A stretch of 64,000 nt of DNA from Lysinibacillus sp. FSL K6-0232 (GTDB lineage: Bacteria > Bacillota > Bacilli > Bacillales_A > Planococcaceae): contig NZ_JBBOYW010000001.1 of assembly GCF_038008325.1 (NCBI RefSeq), positions 1,416,001 to 1,480,000 on the forward strand. The letters are read 5' to 3'. Positions 20,208 through 29,546 of this stretch are shown in pieces. Every line of letters begins with the position of its first letter. Positions within the stretch are counted from its first letter, which is position 1. Below the pieces are notes generated by a model. The model had not been told where the DNA came from. It saw only the letters and a program-made list of their open reading frames with translations, and ran no database searches. Position numbers and translations under genes: made by a program.

Positions 20208-20996
20208 ATGAAAAAATTAAGTGCTTTTCTGCTCGTATGTATAACGGCTATATTATTAGTTGGCTGTGCATATCCAGAAGACGAGAAACGAGCAAAGGTA
20301 ACGCCTGATGTTGACCAACTTGCGGCTGTTCAGCGTGCCGTTGATGAATATCGCGAAGCAACTGGTGGGCTTGTGCCAATTAAAAACAGTGAAGTAGATA
20401 CAGATATCTATATTAAATACTTAATCGATTTTGAAAAACTAATGCCAAAGTATTTAACACAGATTCCGGGAAATGCCTATGAAAAAGGTGGTATTTATCA
20501 ATATATTATTTGGGACCCTGAAAATGCGGCAACAGTAAAACTAGTAGACTTAAATGCAGCAGAGCGTATACGTGAAATAGGGATTCGTAAGCTTTCTAAG
20601 CAATACTTGCCGATAGAAGGTGCAATAGCGGATAATGTTTTTCAAATCAATTACAAAGATTTAGGCTATAAAACAGATGTGACAGTGAAAAGCCCCTACT
20701 CTGGCGTCGAATTACCTATCTTTATGACAGGTGATGGTGAGCTGCATGTAGACTATGCGATAGATTTAGGGCAGCTTCTTCAAGAGGATAAGCCGGACGT
20801 AAAGCCAGGCGATGATATTCGCCAGCTCCTTGTTGAAAAATACCCTGTAGTGCCAGCCTATTCTGTGCCTTATACGGTCGATGATAATGGAGAGCCGATT
20901 TATGATATGGCTACCTATGAGGCAGATATGCAAAAGGCAAAAGAACGTCAACAACAAGAGGCAGCAGAGGCGGAAGCAGAAGCAAAGAAAAAATAA
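20208..20996 (+). CDS. yphF: Lipoprotein of the YphF family
   Basis: 262 residues. A lipoprotein signal peptide is clear, with lipobox LVGC and acylated Cys20. The mature part is charged, ends in a Glu/Ala/Lys-rich tail, and has no catalytic motif I recognise. Start: ATG 20208 behind GAGGTG; the upstream extension overlaps yphE in another frame. Position just before spoIVA matches B. subtilis yphF. Function unknown. Confidence 0.78.
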   Translation: MKKLSAFLLVCITAILLVGCAYPEDEKRAKVTPDVDQLAAVQRAVDEYREATGGLVPIKNSEVDTDIYIKYLIDFEKLMPKYLTQIPGNAYEKGGIYQYIIWDPENAATVKLVDLNAAERIREIGIRKLSKQYLPIEGAIADNVFQINYKDLGYKTDVTVKSPYSGVELPIFMTGDGELHVDYAIDLGQLLQEDKPDVKPGDDIRQLLVEKYPVVPAYSVPYTVDDNGEPIYDMATYEADMQKAKERQQQEAAEAEAEAKKK

Positions 20997-21001
20997 CCAA
21001 C

Positions 21002-21030
21002 GAGCTCCTTACCTTTGTAAGGGGCTTTTT
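21002..21030 (+). terminator. Terminator of yphF
   Basis: GAGCTCCTTAC pairs with GTAAGGGGCTT through one G-U pair and a CTTT loop, followed by TTTTT. Its U-tract runs into the spoIVA -35 element. Confidence 0.75.
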
Positions 21031-21058
21031 CATATTTGCTGGCAAACTCGCATATAGT
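21030..21058 (+). promoter_or_regulatory. Probable sigma-E promoter of spoIVA
   Basis: TCATATT fits the sigma-E -35 consensus KMATATW at all seven positions, and after exactly 14 bases CATATAGT fits the -10 consensus CATACAHT at six of eight. The predicted start is near 21065, giving a 24-base leader to spoIVA, which in B. subtilis is transcribed by sigma-E in the mother cell. Confidence 0.7.
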
Positions 21059-21088
21059 GAAAAAGCGTAGATAAAGGAGGCAGAAACC

Positions 21089-22567
21089 TTGAGTGAAGCA
21101 GTATTTAGAGAAATTGCAGAGCGCACAAATGGCGATGTTTATATTGGTGTTGTCGGTCCAGTACGTGTAGGTAAATCAACATTTGTAAAAAAGGTAATGG
21201 AATCGGTTGTATTACCAAATATTTTGGATGAAACGGAAAGAATGCGAGCACAAGATGAGTTGCCACAAAGTTCACCAGGGCCAGTCATTATGACTGCTGA
21301 GCCGAAGTTTGTGCCTGCCCAAGCAACTCGCATTGTGGTCGGTGAAGATGAAATGCCATTTCAAATTCGCTTGGCAGATTGTGTTGGCTATATTATTGAT
21401 GGCACAAAGGGCTATGAGGATGAGAATGGGCCAAAATTTGTGCATACACCTTGGCATACAGAGCCTATTCCGTTCCAGGAGGCAGCTAAAATTGGTACAG
21501 ATAAGGTGATTCGCGATCATGCCAATATTGGGATTGTTGTCACAACAGATGGCACTGTCAATGGTATTAGTCGCCGTGCCGCTGAAAGGGCAGAAGAAGA
21601 AATTGTGGAGCAGCTAAAAGAAATTGGCAAGCCATTTGTCATCTTGCTGAATTGTCAAATGCCGGCGAGGGAAGAAACGGTGCAGCTACGCAATGAATTA
21701 TTTGAGCGTTATAATGTCCCTGTTATTGCTATTTCTATTGATCAAATGAGAGAGTCTGATATTCAATATATTTTGCAAGAGGCATTATTTGAATTTCCGA
21801 TTCGCACAATTGAGGTGGAAAAACCCGATTGGCTAGATGTATTAGATGCCACACATCCATTGAATGTTGCGCTAATTGATTCAATGGAAGAAGTGCTATC
21901 TTCTGTCATGAAAATTCGAGATGTTCAACAAGCATCCGATGCCTTTAAGGCGATTGATTTTATCGATCAAAGTGAGGTAGTACATGTGGATGCTGGGGTG
22001 GGCACGGCTGTGATTCGTGTATCCTTACAGGGAGAATTATACAAATCGGTTTGTAATGAATGGCTGGAGGAGCCGATTGAAACGAAAAAAGATTGGCTGC
22101 TCTTTATTAAAGAGGCAGCGGAGGCAAAGGAAGCACAAAAACGCTTTAAAAATGCGATTCATGATGCCGATACAACAGGCTATGGTGTCACATTGCCGAT
22201 GATGCAGGAGTTTGAGCCAACTGCACCAGAGCTTATTAAGCAAAATAATTTCTTTGGTGTACGTATGAAGGCAAAAGCGCCGTCCTATCATATTATTCGT
22301 GTAGATATGGAGTCGGAGTTTGCGCCATTAATCGGCTCTGAATTCCATAGTCAGCAGCTGCTAAAAGACTTAAATCATGCCTATTTACATGATCGTGATG
22401 CATTATGGAATACACAGCTTTTTGGCACACCATTACATGAAGTGCTAAAAGAGGGCATTCGTTATAAAATGGACGCAGTCCCGCCTACTGCGAAAAAACG
22501 TATGCGTCAAACAATTGAACGTATGGTTAATGAAGGTGATCGTGGATTGGTCACATTTATTTTATAG
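21089..22567 (+). CDS. spoIVA: Stage IV sporulation protein A, coat morphogenetic ATPase
   Basis: 492 residues, the same length as B. subtilis SpoIVA. The Walker A is GPVRVGKST (23-31), followed by the family landmarks AQDELPQSS, KFVPAQAT, CVGYIIDGTKGYEDENGP and the C-terminal block ending IERMVNEGDRGLVTFIL. It polymerises with ATP on the outer forespore membrane and is the foundation of the spore coat. The start codon is TTG at 21089 behind AAAGGAGG, with no better ATG nearby. Preceded by a sigma-E promoter. Confidence 0.96.
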   Translation: MSEAVFREIAERTNGDVYIGVVGPVRVGKSTFVKKVMESVVLPNILDETERMRAQDELPQSSPGPVIMTAEPKFVPAQATRIVVGEDEMPFQIRLADCVGYIIDGTKGYEDENGPKFVHTPWHTEPIPFQEAAKIGTDKVIRDHANIGIVVTTDGTVNGISRRAAERAEEEIVEQLKEIGKPFVILLNCQMPAREETVQLRNELFERYNVPVIAISIDQMRESDIQYILQEALFEFPIRTIEVEKPDWLDVLDATHPLNVALIDSMEEVLSSVMKIRDVQQASDAFKAIDFIDQSEVVHVDAGVGTAVIRVSLQGELYKSVCNEWLEEPIETKKDWLLFIKEAAEAKEAQKRFKNAIHDADTTGYGVTLPMMQEFEPTAPELIKQNNFFGVRMKAKAPSYHIIRVDMESEFAPLIGSEFHSQQLLKDLNHAYLHDRDALWNTQLFGTPLHEVLKEGIRYKMDAVPPTAKKRMRQTIERMVNEGDRGLVTFIL

Positions 22568-22590
22568 GGCTAACGCTCAAAAAAAGAGTA

Positions 22591-22628
22591 CAGGGCTTTT
22601 CGTTTTTATGCGAAAAGTCCTGTTATTT
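22591..22628 (+). terminator. Terminator of spoIVA
   Basis: CAGGGCTTTTCG pairs with CGAAAAGTCCTG through one G-U pair, 8-base loop, followed by TTATTTTT. Confidence 0.85.
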
Positions 22629-22754
22629 TTGTTTTTTGGGTGAAAAATTGGTTTTTTGGTTATAATCATGTATGAATACAGTTGCGTAGCGGTTTCCTAT
22701 GTGTTACTCTTTTTACAGAATTGGTTCATGACCCTTTGAGAGGAGGTGAATGGT

Positions 22755-23027
22755 GTGAATAAAACAGAATTAGTAAACTCTGTTGCTGAAGCTGCAGGTC
22801 TTTCTAAAAAAGACGCTTCTAAAGCAGTTGAAGCTGTATTTGATACAATTCAAGATGCTCTTGCAAAGGGTGACAAAGTACAATTAATTGGTTTTGGTAA
22901 CTTTGAAGTACGTGAGCGTGCGGCTCGTAAAGGTCGTAACCCACAAACTGGTAAAGAAATCGAAATCGCTGCTAGCAAGGTGCCTGCTTTCAAACCAGGT
23001 AAGGCGCTTAAAGACGCGGTAAAATAA
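22755..23027 (+). CDS. hbs: DNA-binding protein HU (HBsu)
   Basis: 90 residues, nearly identical in pattern to B. subtilis HBsu as I recall it: [20 protein letters not shown] opening, [19 protein letters not shown] arm with the intercalating Pro, and the [12 protein letters not shown] end. The start is GTG at 22755, 8 bases from AGGAGG; an in-frame GTG at 22746 is part of that site and an ATG at 22750 is out of frame. A TATAAT sits near 22660. Monocistronic with its own terminator. Codon use is that of a highly expressed gene. Confidence 0.96.
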   Translation: MNKTELVNSVAEAAGLSKKDASKAVEAVFDTIQDALAKGDKVQLIGFGNFEVRERAARKGRNPQTGKEIEIAASKVPAFKPGKALKDAVK

Positions 23028-23047
23028 TACACGTCGAGTAGTTACAT

Positions 23048-23088
23048 AGAGCAGTCTTCATGTCAATTGCATGAGGGCTGCTCTTTTT
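23048..23088 (+). terminator. Terminator of hbs
   Basis: AGAGCAGTCTTCATG pairs with CATGAGGGCTGCTCT using G-U pairs, 7-base loop, then TTTTT. Confidence 0.88.
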
Positions 23089-23234
23089 AACTTAATAGTA
23101 AATTTACATAGAACATTTGCTAATTTGATCGTAAATTTTTTTGGAAATAAGTAAGTCATTTTGCGCTTGCCTTTTGGATGTGCTACGATGCATAAGGAAA
23201 TGTGTAATGTTTTGATACGCAGGAGGGTTTTTGG

Positions 23235-23804
23235 ATGTCGAATATTGATTTATTGAAAATAGAGGAAGCGGTAAAAATGATTTTAGAGGCGGTAGGTGAG
23301 GACGTTCATCGCGAAGGCTTATTGGATACACCGAAGCGTGTCGCAAAAATGTATGCGGAAATGTTTAGCGGGCTGCATGAGGATGCCAAAGATTATTTTA
23401 AAACGGTATTCCATGAGGATCATGAGGAATTAGTGCTTGTAAAGGATATTCCCTTTTATTCGATGTGTGAGCATCATTTAGTGCCTTTTTACGGTAAAGC
23501 ACATGTTGCATACATACCAAATAACGGCGTTGTCGCTGGGCTTAGTAAGTTAGGTCGTGCTGTTGAAACGATTGCTCGTCGACCACAACTACAAGAGCGT
23601 ATTACAGCTTCTGTGGCAGATACAATTATGGAAATGCTTGCGCCAAAGGGTGTTTATGTTGTGATTGAGGCAGAGCATATGTGTATGACGATGAGAGGGC
23701 TGAAAAAGCCGGGCTCTAAAACGGTAACATCTGTTGCGCGTGGTATTTACGAGGAAGATGCTATAAAACGTAGAGAAGTGCTGTCATTTATTCAAATGTC
23801 TTAA
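23235..23804 (+). CDS. folE: GTP cyclohydrolase I (FolE, MtrA)
   Basis: 189 residues. The zinc and active-site motif is [12 protein letters not shown] with Cys78, His80 and His81; the later [11 protein letters not shown] supplies the other cysteine ligand. It converts GTP to 7,8-dihydroneopterin triphosphate, the first step of folate synthesis. ATG 23235 follows GGAGGG. It is followed after 62 bases by mtrB, the order of the mtrAB operon in B. subtilis, linking folate and tryptophan control. Confidence 0.95.
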   Translation: MSNIDLLKIEEAVKMILEAVGEDVHREGLLDTPKRVAKMYAEMFSGLHEDAKDYFKTVFHEDHEELVLVKDIPFYSMCEHHLVPFYGKAHVAYIPNNGVVAGLSKLGRAVETIARRPQLQERITASVADTIMEMLAPKGVYVVIEAEHMCMTMRGLKKPGSKTVTSVARGIYEEDAIKRREVLSFIQMS

Positions 23805-23866
23805 ATTGTATGTCTAATTATGTTATGATGAACTAAGAATTTGTCGGATTTAAGGAGTGTACAAGA

Positions 23867-24085
23867 ATGTCACAAGATTATATTGTTATTCAAGCAGAGG
23901 AAGATGGTGTACATGTTATTGGTTTAACACGTGGAACTGATACAAAATTTCACCATTCAGAAAAACTAGATACCGGCGAAGTAATGATAGCTCAATTTAC
24001 AGAACATACATCTGCGATGAAAATTCGTGGGAAAGCGCAAATTCATACAGCACATGGTGTTATTCATAGTGAAGCAAAAAAATAA
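23867..24085 (+). CDS. mtrB: TRAP, trp RNA-binding attenuation protein
   Basis: 72 residues (75 in B. subtilis). The core [17 protein letters not shown] and [15 protein letters not shown] is almost unchanged, including the Lys and Arg residues that read each G in the (G/U)AG repeats and the residues of the tryptophan pocket. Eleven subunits form a ring that, with tryptophan bound, wraps trp leader RNA. ATG 23867 behind AAGGAG. No trp genes or obvious 11-fold GAG/UAG array are in this window, so its targets lie elsewhere. Confidence 0.95.
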   Translation: MSQDYIVIQAEEDGVHVIGLTRGTDTKFHHSEKLDTGEVMIAQFTEHTSAMKIRGKAQIHTAHGVIHSEAKK

Positions 24086-24160
24086 TGGCTTTCGTTTATG
24101 CAGCATATGCGTCTAGTGACAGCTAATTTCGAAAAGGCTAGATGGAAAAAACGAAAGCTA
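24086..24160. other. Nested inverted repeat after mtrB
   Basis: TGGCTTTCGTTT at 24086-24097 pairs with AAACGAAAGCTA at 24149-24160, one G-U pair, and inside it TCTAG (24112-24116) pairs with CTAGA (24138-24142). It could be the mtrAB transcript end, though no U-tract follows. The rest of the gap to hepS holds only the promoter listed next. Confidence 0.45.
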
Positions 24161-24264
24161 TGGTTTTATGGGCAGTTGGCATTTTCACATCCATTTATGG
24201 GAATGCTTTACTGCCTATCCTATTGTGAAGAAAGTAAAAATTTTTTATGTCGAATCGTTGCGTA

Positions 24265-24273
24265 TGCTATAAT
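24265..24273 (+). promoter_or_regulatory. Extended -10 promoter for the hepS-menG-hepT operon
   Basis: TGCTATAAT gives a perfect -10 with TGn extension, 68 bases before hepS. The region at the -35 distance (TTATGT) is weak. Confidence 0.55.
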
Positions 24274-24341
24274 GACTCAGTAAGCAAACGTTAAGCCTCT
24301 ACGAAGGTGAACGTATTTGAAAGTGAAATGGAGTAAGGTCT

Positions 24342-25109
24342 ATGAATGCAACATACATTCAAAATTCAATTACACAGTTAAAAACAGAGATTTTCATGGA
24401 TGTTCGTCATAGAACTTTGCAAAAATACACAGGTGTGCCTGTGCTAGATGAAAATCAATTGTTTTATTTGTTAATCCCATTTTTGAATGGTGAGGAATGG
24501 CAACAAGAGCAACAGGAAGCTGCTGTTACGGTTGGTATTGTCTATGCAGCATTAGCAGCGCACGATCATATTAAAGAGCAAGATGCTACATCGAAGGAGC
24601 AGCAGCTAACGGTTTTGGCTGGAGATTTTTATAGTGGCCGTTACTATGAAATATTGGCGATGTCTGGAAATGTCGCATTAATTCGAAGCTTGTCGCAAGG
24701 AATTGTAGCACGCTGTGAACACCAGATAAAAGTATATGAAACACATCAACGAACAATCGAGCAATGGTACACCTCTATGAGCAATATTGAATCAGGCTTA
24801 ATTGCTCAATTTTTCAATTTGTATGCTTTTCATGAATATATACCGCTTATTGAAAAAAGTTTATTAATTTTACGTTTGGAAAGAGAATGGATAGCTTATC
24901 AACATGGGCAAATGTCTTTAATGGGCAAGGCACTTGAGGAAAGTGTCCAGCAAATTGGCGCAAGCTTTGCAAGTGCCGTCCAAGAGAAAATTAGACAGTT
25001 AAAAACAGAGCTATCACAGCTGATTAATCATGCATCATTTTTACAAAGTGATGTGAAACAGGCTTTACGTGCACATGTAGAGGCATCCATTGCGTCTACT
25101 AACGGATAA
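24342..25109 (+). CDS. hepS: Heptaprenyl diphosphate synthase component I
   Basis: 255-residue helical protein; it lacks the aspartate-rich prenyltransferase motifs, as expected for the small regulatory subunit (HepS/GerCA). The DLKTEIFMDVRHRTL-like opening, here LKTEIFMDVRHRTLQKYTG, and the following menG and hepT genes identify it. It pairs with HepT to make the C35 side chain of menaquinone-7. ATG 24342. Sequence is poorly conserved in the family, so context carries much of the call. Confidence 0.85.
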   Translation: MNATYIQNSITQLKTEIFMDVRHRTLQKYTGVPVLDENQLFYLLIPFLNGEEWQQEQQEAAVTVGIVYAALAAHDHIKEQDATSKEQQLTVLAGDFYSGRYYEILAMSGNVALIRSLSQGIVARCEHQIKVYETHQRTIEQWYTSMSNIESGLIAQFFNLYAFHEYIPLIEKSLLILRLEREWIAYQHGQMSLMGKALEESVQQIGASFASAVQEKIRQLKTELSQLINHASFLQSDVKQALRAHVEASIASTNG

Positions 25110-25124
25110 GAGAGGTTTTTCAAA

Positions 25125-25829
25125 ATGGCTAAAACAAAAGAAGAACATGTTCACGAAGTATTTGAAAGTATTTCGGACAACTACGATAAAATGAATGGTG
25201 TCATTAGCTTCCAGATGCATGTTGGCTGGCGTAACGATACGATGAAGCGCATGGCTGTAAAACCTGGAGCAAAGGCACTTGATGTATGCTGTGGAACAGC
25301 GGATTGGACAGTTGCATTAGCGGAGGCAGTTGGCGAAACGGGCGAGGTTAAGGGACTAGATTTTAGTAAAAATATGCTAAAGGTTGGCGAACAGAAAGTA
25401 AAGCCATATCCACAAATTGAGCTGGTTCATGGTAATGCGATGGAATTACCGTTTCCAGACAATACATTTGATTATGTCACAATTGGCTTTGGTCTTCGTA
25501 ATGTACCAGATTATTTACAAGTTTTAAAGGAAATGCAGCGTGTCGTAAAGCCAGGTGGTATGGTTGTTTGCTTGGAAACATCTCAGTCAGAAATTCCGGG
25601 TTATCGTCAACTATTCCGTTTTTATTTTAAATTTATAATGCCGATATTTGGTAAAATATTTGCGAAAAGCTATAAGGAGTATTCTTGGCTACAGGAATCT
25701 GCAAATGATTTCCCAGGTATGAAGAAGTTAGCGGCATTGTTTGAGCAGGCAGGATTAGAAAAAGTAACGTACAAAGCATACAGTGGCGGGGCTGCGGCAA
25801 TGCATATGGGCTTTAAAAAGGTACGTTAA
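25125..25829 (+). CDS. menG: Demethylmenaquinone methyltransferase
   Basis: 234 residues, normal length. The SAM-binding motif I is [11 protein letters not shown] (51-61), followed by GLDFSKNML and FGLRNVPD, which define the UbiE/MenG family. It methylates demethylmenaquinone in the last step of menaquinone synthesis. ATG 25125 behind AGAGAGG. It sits between the two heptaprenyl synthase subunits, as in the B. subtilis gerC locus. Confidence 0.95.
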   Translation: MAKTKEEHVHEVFESISDNYDKMNGVISFQMHVGWRNDTMKRMAVKPGAKALDVCCGTADWTVALAEAVGETGEVKGLDFSKNMLKVGEQKVKPYPQIELVHGNAMELPFPDNTFDYVTIGFGLRNVPDYLQVLKEMQRVVKPGGMVVCLETSQSEIPGYRQLFRFYFKFIMPIFGKIFAKSYKEYSWLQESANDFPGMKKLAALFEQAGLEKVTYKAYSGGAAAMHMGFKKVR

Positions 25830-25848
25830 TGGGGGAAGGTTTTCACAC

Positions 25849-26823
25849 GTGGAAAAGATGAAGTTAAAACTACTCTATTCCGATTTGAAATCAGATATCG
25901 ATATCATTGAACGAGAGTTAGAACAAGCAGTGGACTCGTCTTCCTATTTGATCAACGATGCCTCTCTCCATTTACTACAAGCTGGTGGCAAACGGATACG
26001 ACCAATTTTTGTGTTGCTAGGTGCGAAATTTGGCGAATATGATATTGAGAAGATGAAGGATGTAGCAGTGCCTTTAGAGCTTATTCATATGGCATCTCTT
26101 GTACACGATGATGTGATTGATGATTCCGATATGCGACGAGGACGCCCAACGGTCAAATCACAGTGGAATAATAGAGTAGCAATGTACACGGGCGATTTTA
26201 TTTTTGCACGTGCTCTAGAATATATTACAAAGCTAGAAGACCCACTTGTACATCAAATTTTAGCACGTACAATGGTAGAGATTTGTAACGGTGAAGTCAT
26301 TCAAATTGAGGATAAATTTAGACTAGATCAAGGTTTAAAAGATTATTTTAGAAGAATTAAACGTAAAACAGCATTGCTTATTTCCTCTAGCTGTGAGCTA
26401 GGTGCTGTAGCGGCAGGTGTAGATGCAAAAACAGTACGCCATTTAAAACGCTTCGGCTACTTTGTTGGCATGAGCTTCCAAATCATCGACGATGTGTTAG
26501 ATATAATGGCAACAGATAAGGAATTAGGAAAGCCAGCAGGTAGTGATTTATTGCAGGGCAATATTACCTTACCGATATTATTGTTGAAAGATGATCCAGA
26601 GCTGCAACCATACTTAGTAAAGGTGTTTGCAGGTACATTAACAGAATCGGAACGTCAAAATATGCTGCAATATGTGCGTAAATCTCCTGCGATTGAGCAA
26701 GCTAATCGTATGAGTGATAAATACTTAAAAAAGGCTTTACAGGAAATAGAGGCTTTACCAAAACATCCCGTTAAGAAAAAACTGCGTGATGTTGCATTGT
26801 TTATGGGTAAGCGCAAATTCTAG
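25849..26823 (+). CDS. hepT: Heptaprenyl diphosphate synthase component II
   Basis: 324 residues, the catalytic trans-prenyltransferase subunit. First aspartate-rich motif is DDVIDD (87-92), second is IIDDVLDI (about 214); KRIRP for substrate binding is at 48-52, and the C-terminus is GKRKF as in the B. subtilis protein. The start is GTG at 25849, 9 bases from GGGGGAAGG; an ATG three codons later is too far from that site, and the longer frame overlaps menG. Last gene of the operon. Confidence 0.94.
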   Translation: MEKMKLKLLYSDLKSDIDIIERELEQAVDSSSYLINDASLHLLQAGGKRIRPIFVLLGAKFGEYDIEKMKDVAVPLELIHMASLVHDDVIDDSDMRRGRPTVKSQWNNRVAMYTGDFIFARALEYITKLEDPLVHQILARTMVEICNGEVIQIEDKFRLDQGLKDYFRRIKRKTALLISSSCELGAVAAGVDAKTVRHLKRFGYFVGMSFQIIDDVLDIMATDKELGKPAGSDLLQGNITLPILLLKDDPELQPYLVKVFAGTLTESERQNMLQYVRKSPAIEQANRMSDKYLKKALQEIEALPKHPVKKKLRDVALFMGKRKF

Positions 26824-26909
26824 CTTTTTGTTGTACAAAGGCTCATTTTTTGTTAATATTTATCGGTAGGTGTAAAACCTGTTAGACGAACTTAAGGAGT
26901 GTTTTAAAC

Positions 26910-27326
26910 ATGGCAATTGAAAAAACTTTTTTAATGGTTAAGCCAGATGGCGTTGAGCGTCAAGTAATCGGAGATATCGTTGATCGTTTCGAACGTCGCG
27001 GTTTTATCATGAAAGGTGCTAAATTAATGGTAATTCCAAAAGAATTAGCAGAAAAGCACTATGCTGAGCATGCTGAGCGTCCATTCTTTGGTGAATTAGT
27101 TGACTTCATCACTTCTGGTCCTGTATTCGCTATGGTATGGGAAGGCGAAAATATCATTAAACTTGCTCGTACAATGATGGGTGCAACAAAACCTGAAGAA
27201 TCTAACCCAGGTACAATCCGTGGTGACTATGCAACAACTGTTTCTCACAACATCATCCACGGTTCTGACTCTCTTGCTTCTGCAGAGCGCGAAATCGGCT
27301 TATTCTTCGGTGAAGATTTAGTTTAA
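26910..27326 (+). CDS. ndk: Nucleoside diphosphate kinase
   Basis: 138 residues. Catalytic His117 lies in NIIHGSDS, and the N-terminal [14 protein letters not shown] and GTIRGDYA blocks are intact. It balances NTP pools by phosphotransfer. The protein stops at FFGEDLV, about ten residues earlier than B. subtilis Ndk, whose C-terminal tail contacts neighbouring subunits; such short forms occur, so this need not be damage. Start ATG 26910 behind AAGGAG. Codon use suggests high expression. Confidence 0.95.
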   Translation: MAIEKTFLMVKPDGVERQVIGDIVDRFERRGFIMKGAKLMVIPKELAEKHYAEHAERPFFGELVDFITSGPVFAMVWEGENIIKLARTMMGATKPEESNPGTIRGDYATTVSHNIIHGSDSLASAEREIGLFFGEDLV

Positions 27327-27340
27327 TTTGTGAATAGATA

Positions 27341-27373
27341 AAGCAATCTCACAATATTGGGATTGCTTTTTTT
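27341..27373 (+). terminator. Terminator of ndk
   Basis: AAGCAATC pairs with GATTGCTT, with some inner pairing around the loop, followed by TTTTTTTATT. Confidence 0.85.
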
Positions 27374-27450
27374 ATTGTCCAAAAAAACGATGGAATCTAT
27401 TGCTAGATACATAAAGAATTGTTAAAAACTTCTGTATCATGTACAATAAA

Positions 27451-27459
27451 TGCTATAAT
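27451..27459 (+). promoter_or_regulatory. Extended -10 promoter for the fatty-acid cassette
   Basis: TGCTATAAT, a perfect -10 with TGn extension, 81 bases before the thiolase gene. A short hairpin (CCTTC with GAAGG) follows in the leader. Confidence 0.5.
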
Positions 27460-27539
27460 ATTCTGATAATTAAATAAGGAATATATCGTTAGCCTTCTCA
27501 ATAAACTGTGAAGGATGATCAAAGAAAAGGGGTATGTAA

Positions 27540-28688
27540 ATGAGGGAAGTGGTGATTGTTGCAGCAGTTCGAACAGCCGTCGGTCGTAGTAGGGGGGCAC
27601 TGAGTCATGTTCGAGCAGATGATTTAGCAGCGGATGTACTGCAGGAGGCGATACAGCGAGCAGGCATCGACAAGGCACAGGTAGACGATGTCATTTTAGG
27701 CTGTGTGACGCAAACCGCTGAACAAGGTGCGAATATTGCACGTACAGCCTTGTTAATGGCAGGTTTTCCTGACAGTGTGCCTGGAGTAACGATTGATCGT
27801 CAATGTGGCTCTAGCCAACAGGCTGTTCACTTTGCAGCACAGGCAATTTTAGCGGGGGATATGGATATTGTGATTGCAGGTGGCGTAGAAAGTATGACAA
27901 GGGTGCCGATGGGCGCTAATATGGAAAATGCCCATAAAGGTAAACGCTTACAAGAAAATTATACAATTATCCATCAAGGGCTATCAGCAGAGAAAATCGC
28001 TGCAAAATGGTCTTTATCGAAAGAGCAGTTGAATCACTATGCCTATCAAAGCCATCAGCGGGCAATTGCTGCCATTGAAGCAGGTCGTTTCCAAGAAGAA
28101 ATATTACCTATTCAAATACCGCAGGAGGATGGCTCTATGGCAACATTTGCAGTGGATGAGGGTCCGCGCGCAGAAACAACCGTCGATATTTTAAATGGCT
28201 TAAAAACGGTGTTTCAGGAGGATGGCGTTATTACAGCAGGAAATGCAAGCCAAATGAGTGACGGGGCATCCGCTGTTGTTGTGATGTCTTTGGACAAGGC
28301 ACAGGAGCTTGGCATTCGTCCATTGGCTAAAATTAACACAAGGGTTGTTGTAGGCTCTGACCCAACATTAATGCTAACAGGACCAATTGAGGCGACGAGA
28401 AAGGCGTTGGAACGAGCAGGCCTTGCAATCGAGGACATTGATACGTATGAGGTCAATGAAGCCTTTGCACCTGTGCCGCTCGTCTGGCTGCATGAAATTG
28501 GTGGCGACCCTGAGAAGCTTAATCCAGATGGGGGAGCGATTGCACTAGGGCATCCATTAGGCGCAACAGGGACAAAGCTGCTAACAACGATGCTTTACCG
28601 GATGGAGCGGGAAAATTATTGCTATGGCTTACTGGCTATTTGCGAAGGTATGGGGATGGCCAATGCCACGATTATTGAAAAAATGTAA
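27540..28688 (+). CDS. Acetyl-CoA C-acyltransferase (thiolase)
   Basis: 382 residues. The nucleophile is Cys89 in DRQCGSSQQA; the other active-site blocks are NEAFAPVP, GGAIALGHPLGATG and the C-terminal CEGMGMANA, where the usual CGGGG pattern is replaced by CEGMG. It should cleave 3-ketoacyl-CoA or condense acetyl-CoA units. ATG 27540 behind AAAAGGGG. First of three genes (thiolase, SDR dehydrogenase, acyl-CoA ligase) with gaps of 15 and 75 bases, so one catabolic unit. Chain-length preference unknown. Confidence 0.9.
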   Translation: MREVVIVAAVRTAVGRSRGALSHVRADDLAADVLQEAIQRAGIDKAQVDDVILGCVTQTAEQGANIARTALLMAGFPDSVPGVTIDRQCGSSQQAVHFAAQAILAGDMDIVIAGGVESMTRVPMGANMENAHKGKRLQENYTIIHQGLSAEKIAAKWSLSKEQLNHYAYQSHQRAIAAIEAGRFQEEILPIQIPQEDGSMATFAVDEGPRAETTVDILNGLKTVFQEDGVITAGNASQMSDGASAVVVMSLDKAQELGIRPLAKINTRVVVGSDPTLMLTGPIEATRKALERAGLAIEDIDTYEVNEAFAPVPLVWLHEIGGDPEKLNPDGGAIALGHPLGATGTKLLTTMLYRMERENYCYGLLAICEGMGMANATIIEKM

Positions 28689-28703
28689 AAGGGGTTATGT
28701 TGG

Positions 28704-29471
28704 ATGGAGAACCATGAAATAGTAGCGGTCGTAACGGGTGGTGCATCAGGGTTAGGGGAGGCGACCGTTCGCCATATTGTTGGACAAGGCGGCAAAGCGA
28801 TTATTTTTGATGTGAATGATGAGCGTGGAGAGGCACTTGTAATGGAGCTGGGGGAAAATGCTCTTTATGCGCGAGTAGATGTGACGAAAGAAGAGGATGT
28901 AGCAGCAGGTCTTGAGCAAGCGATTGCCTCTTTTGGCAAGGTGAATGTTGCAGTTAACTGTGCAGGCATTGCGGATGCTAGTAAGGTGCTGTCAAAGCGT
29001 GGCGTTCATGCGCTTGGTCTATTTGAAAAAATTATAGCTGTGAATTTAGTAGGTACATTTAATGTGATTCGTTTAGCGGCAGAAAAAATGCAGCATAATG
29101 AGCCAAATGAAGATGGGCAGCGTGGCGTTATTATTAACACAGCGTCTGTCGCTGCATTTGATGGGCAAATTGGACAAGCAGCCTATAGTGCTTCAAAGGG
29201 TGGTGTAGCTGCGATGACATTGCCAATTGCACGGGAGCTTGCGGCTATTGGTGTGCGTGTAATGACGATTGCACCAGGCTTAATTGAAACGCCAATGTTT
29301 GCAACATTACCAGAGCCTGCAAGAGTAGCCCTTGCGCAAATGACACCATTTCCTAAACGTCTTGGTAAGCCAGCGGAGTATGCGCTATTAGTTGATAGTA
29401 TTATTCGAAATGGCTTGTTAAATGGGGAGGTGATTCGCCTAGATGGAGCTATTCGTATGCAGCCAAAATAA
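28704..29471 (+). CDS. SDR-family 3-hydroxyacyl-CoA dehydrogenase (HSD10-like)
   Basis: 255 residues. The NAD-binding motif is [11 protein letters not shown] (11-21); an Asp at the end of strand 2 (FDVND) indicates NAD preference; NCAGI and the catalytic Ser with YSASK follow. The insertion with [22 protein letters not shown] resembles type II 3-hydroxyacyl-CoA dehydrogenase (HSD17B10) more than FabG. Beside a thiolase it would oxidise 3-hydroxyacyl-CoA to the ketoacyl substrate. Start ATG 28704. Confidence 0.82.
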   Translation: MENHEIVAVVTGGASGLGEATVRHIVGQGGKAIIFDVNDERGEALVMELGENALYARVDVTKEEDVAAGLEQAIASFGKVNVAVNCAGIADASKVLSKRGVHALGLFEKIIAVNLVGTFNVIRLAAEKMQHNEPNEDGQRGVIINTASVAAFDGQIGQAAYSASKGGVAAMTLPIARELAAIGVRVMTIAPGLIETPMFATLPEPARVALAQMTPFPKRLGKPAEYALLVDSIIRNGLLNGEVIRLDGAIRMQPK

Positions 29472-29546
29472 GTAGAAGCTAGTGGATTTGTAGTAGCTGT
29501 TGAGCTTGATTATTTCAAAAATTTGTCTACGAAGGGGAGCGTTATA

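Noticed and set aside
24098-24283. 61-codon open frame after mtrB
   Set aside because: No ribosome-binding site, covers a nested inverted repeat and the hepS promoter, and the peptide has no family character.
26910-27326. ndk as a truncated pseudogene
   Set aside because: Only about ten C-terminal residues are missing against B. subtilis, all catalytic residues are present and a proper terminator follows.
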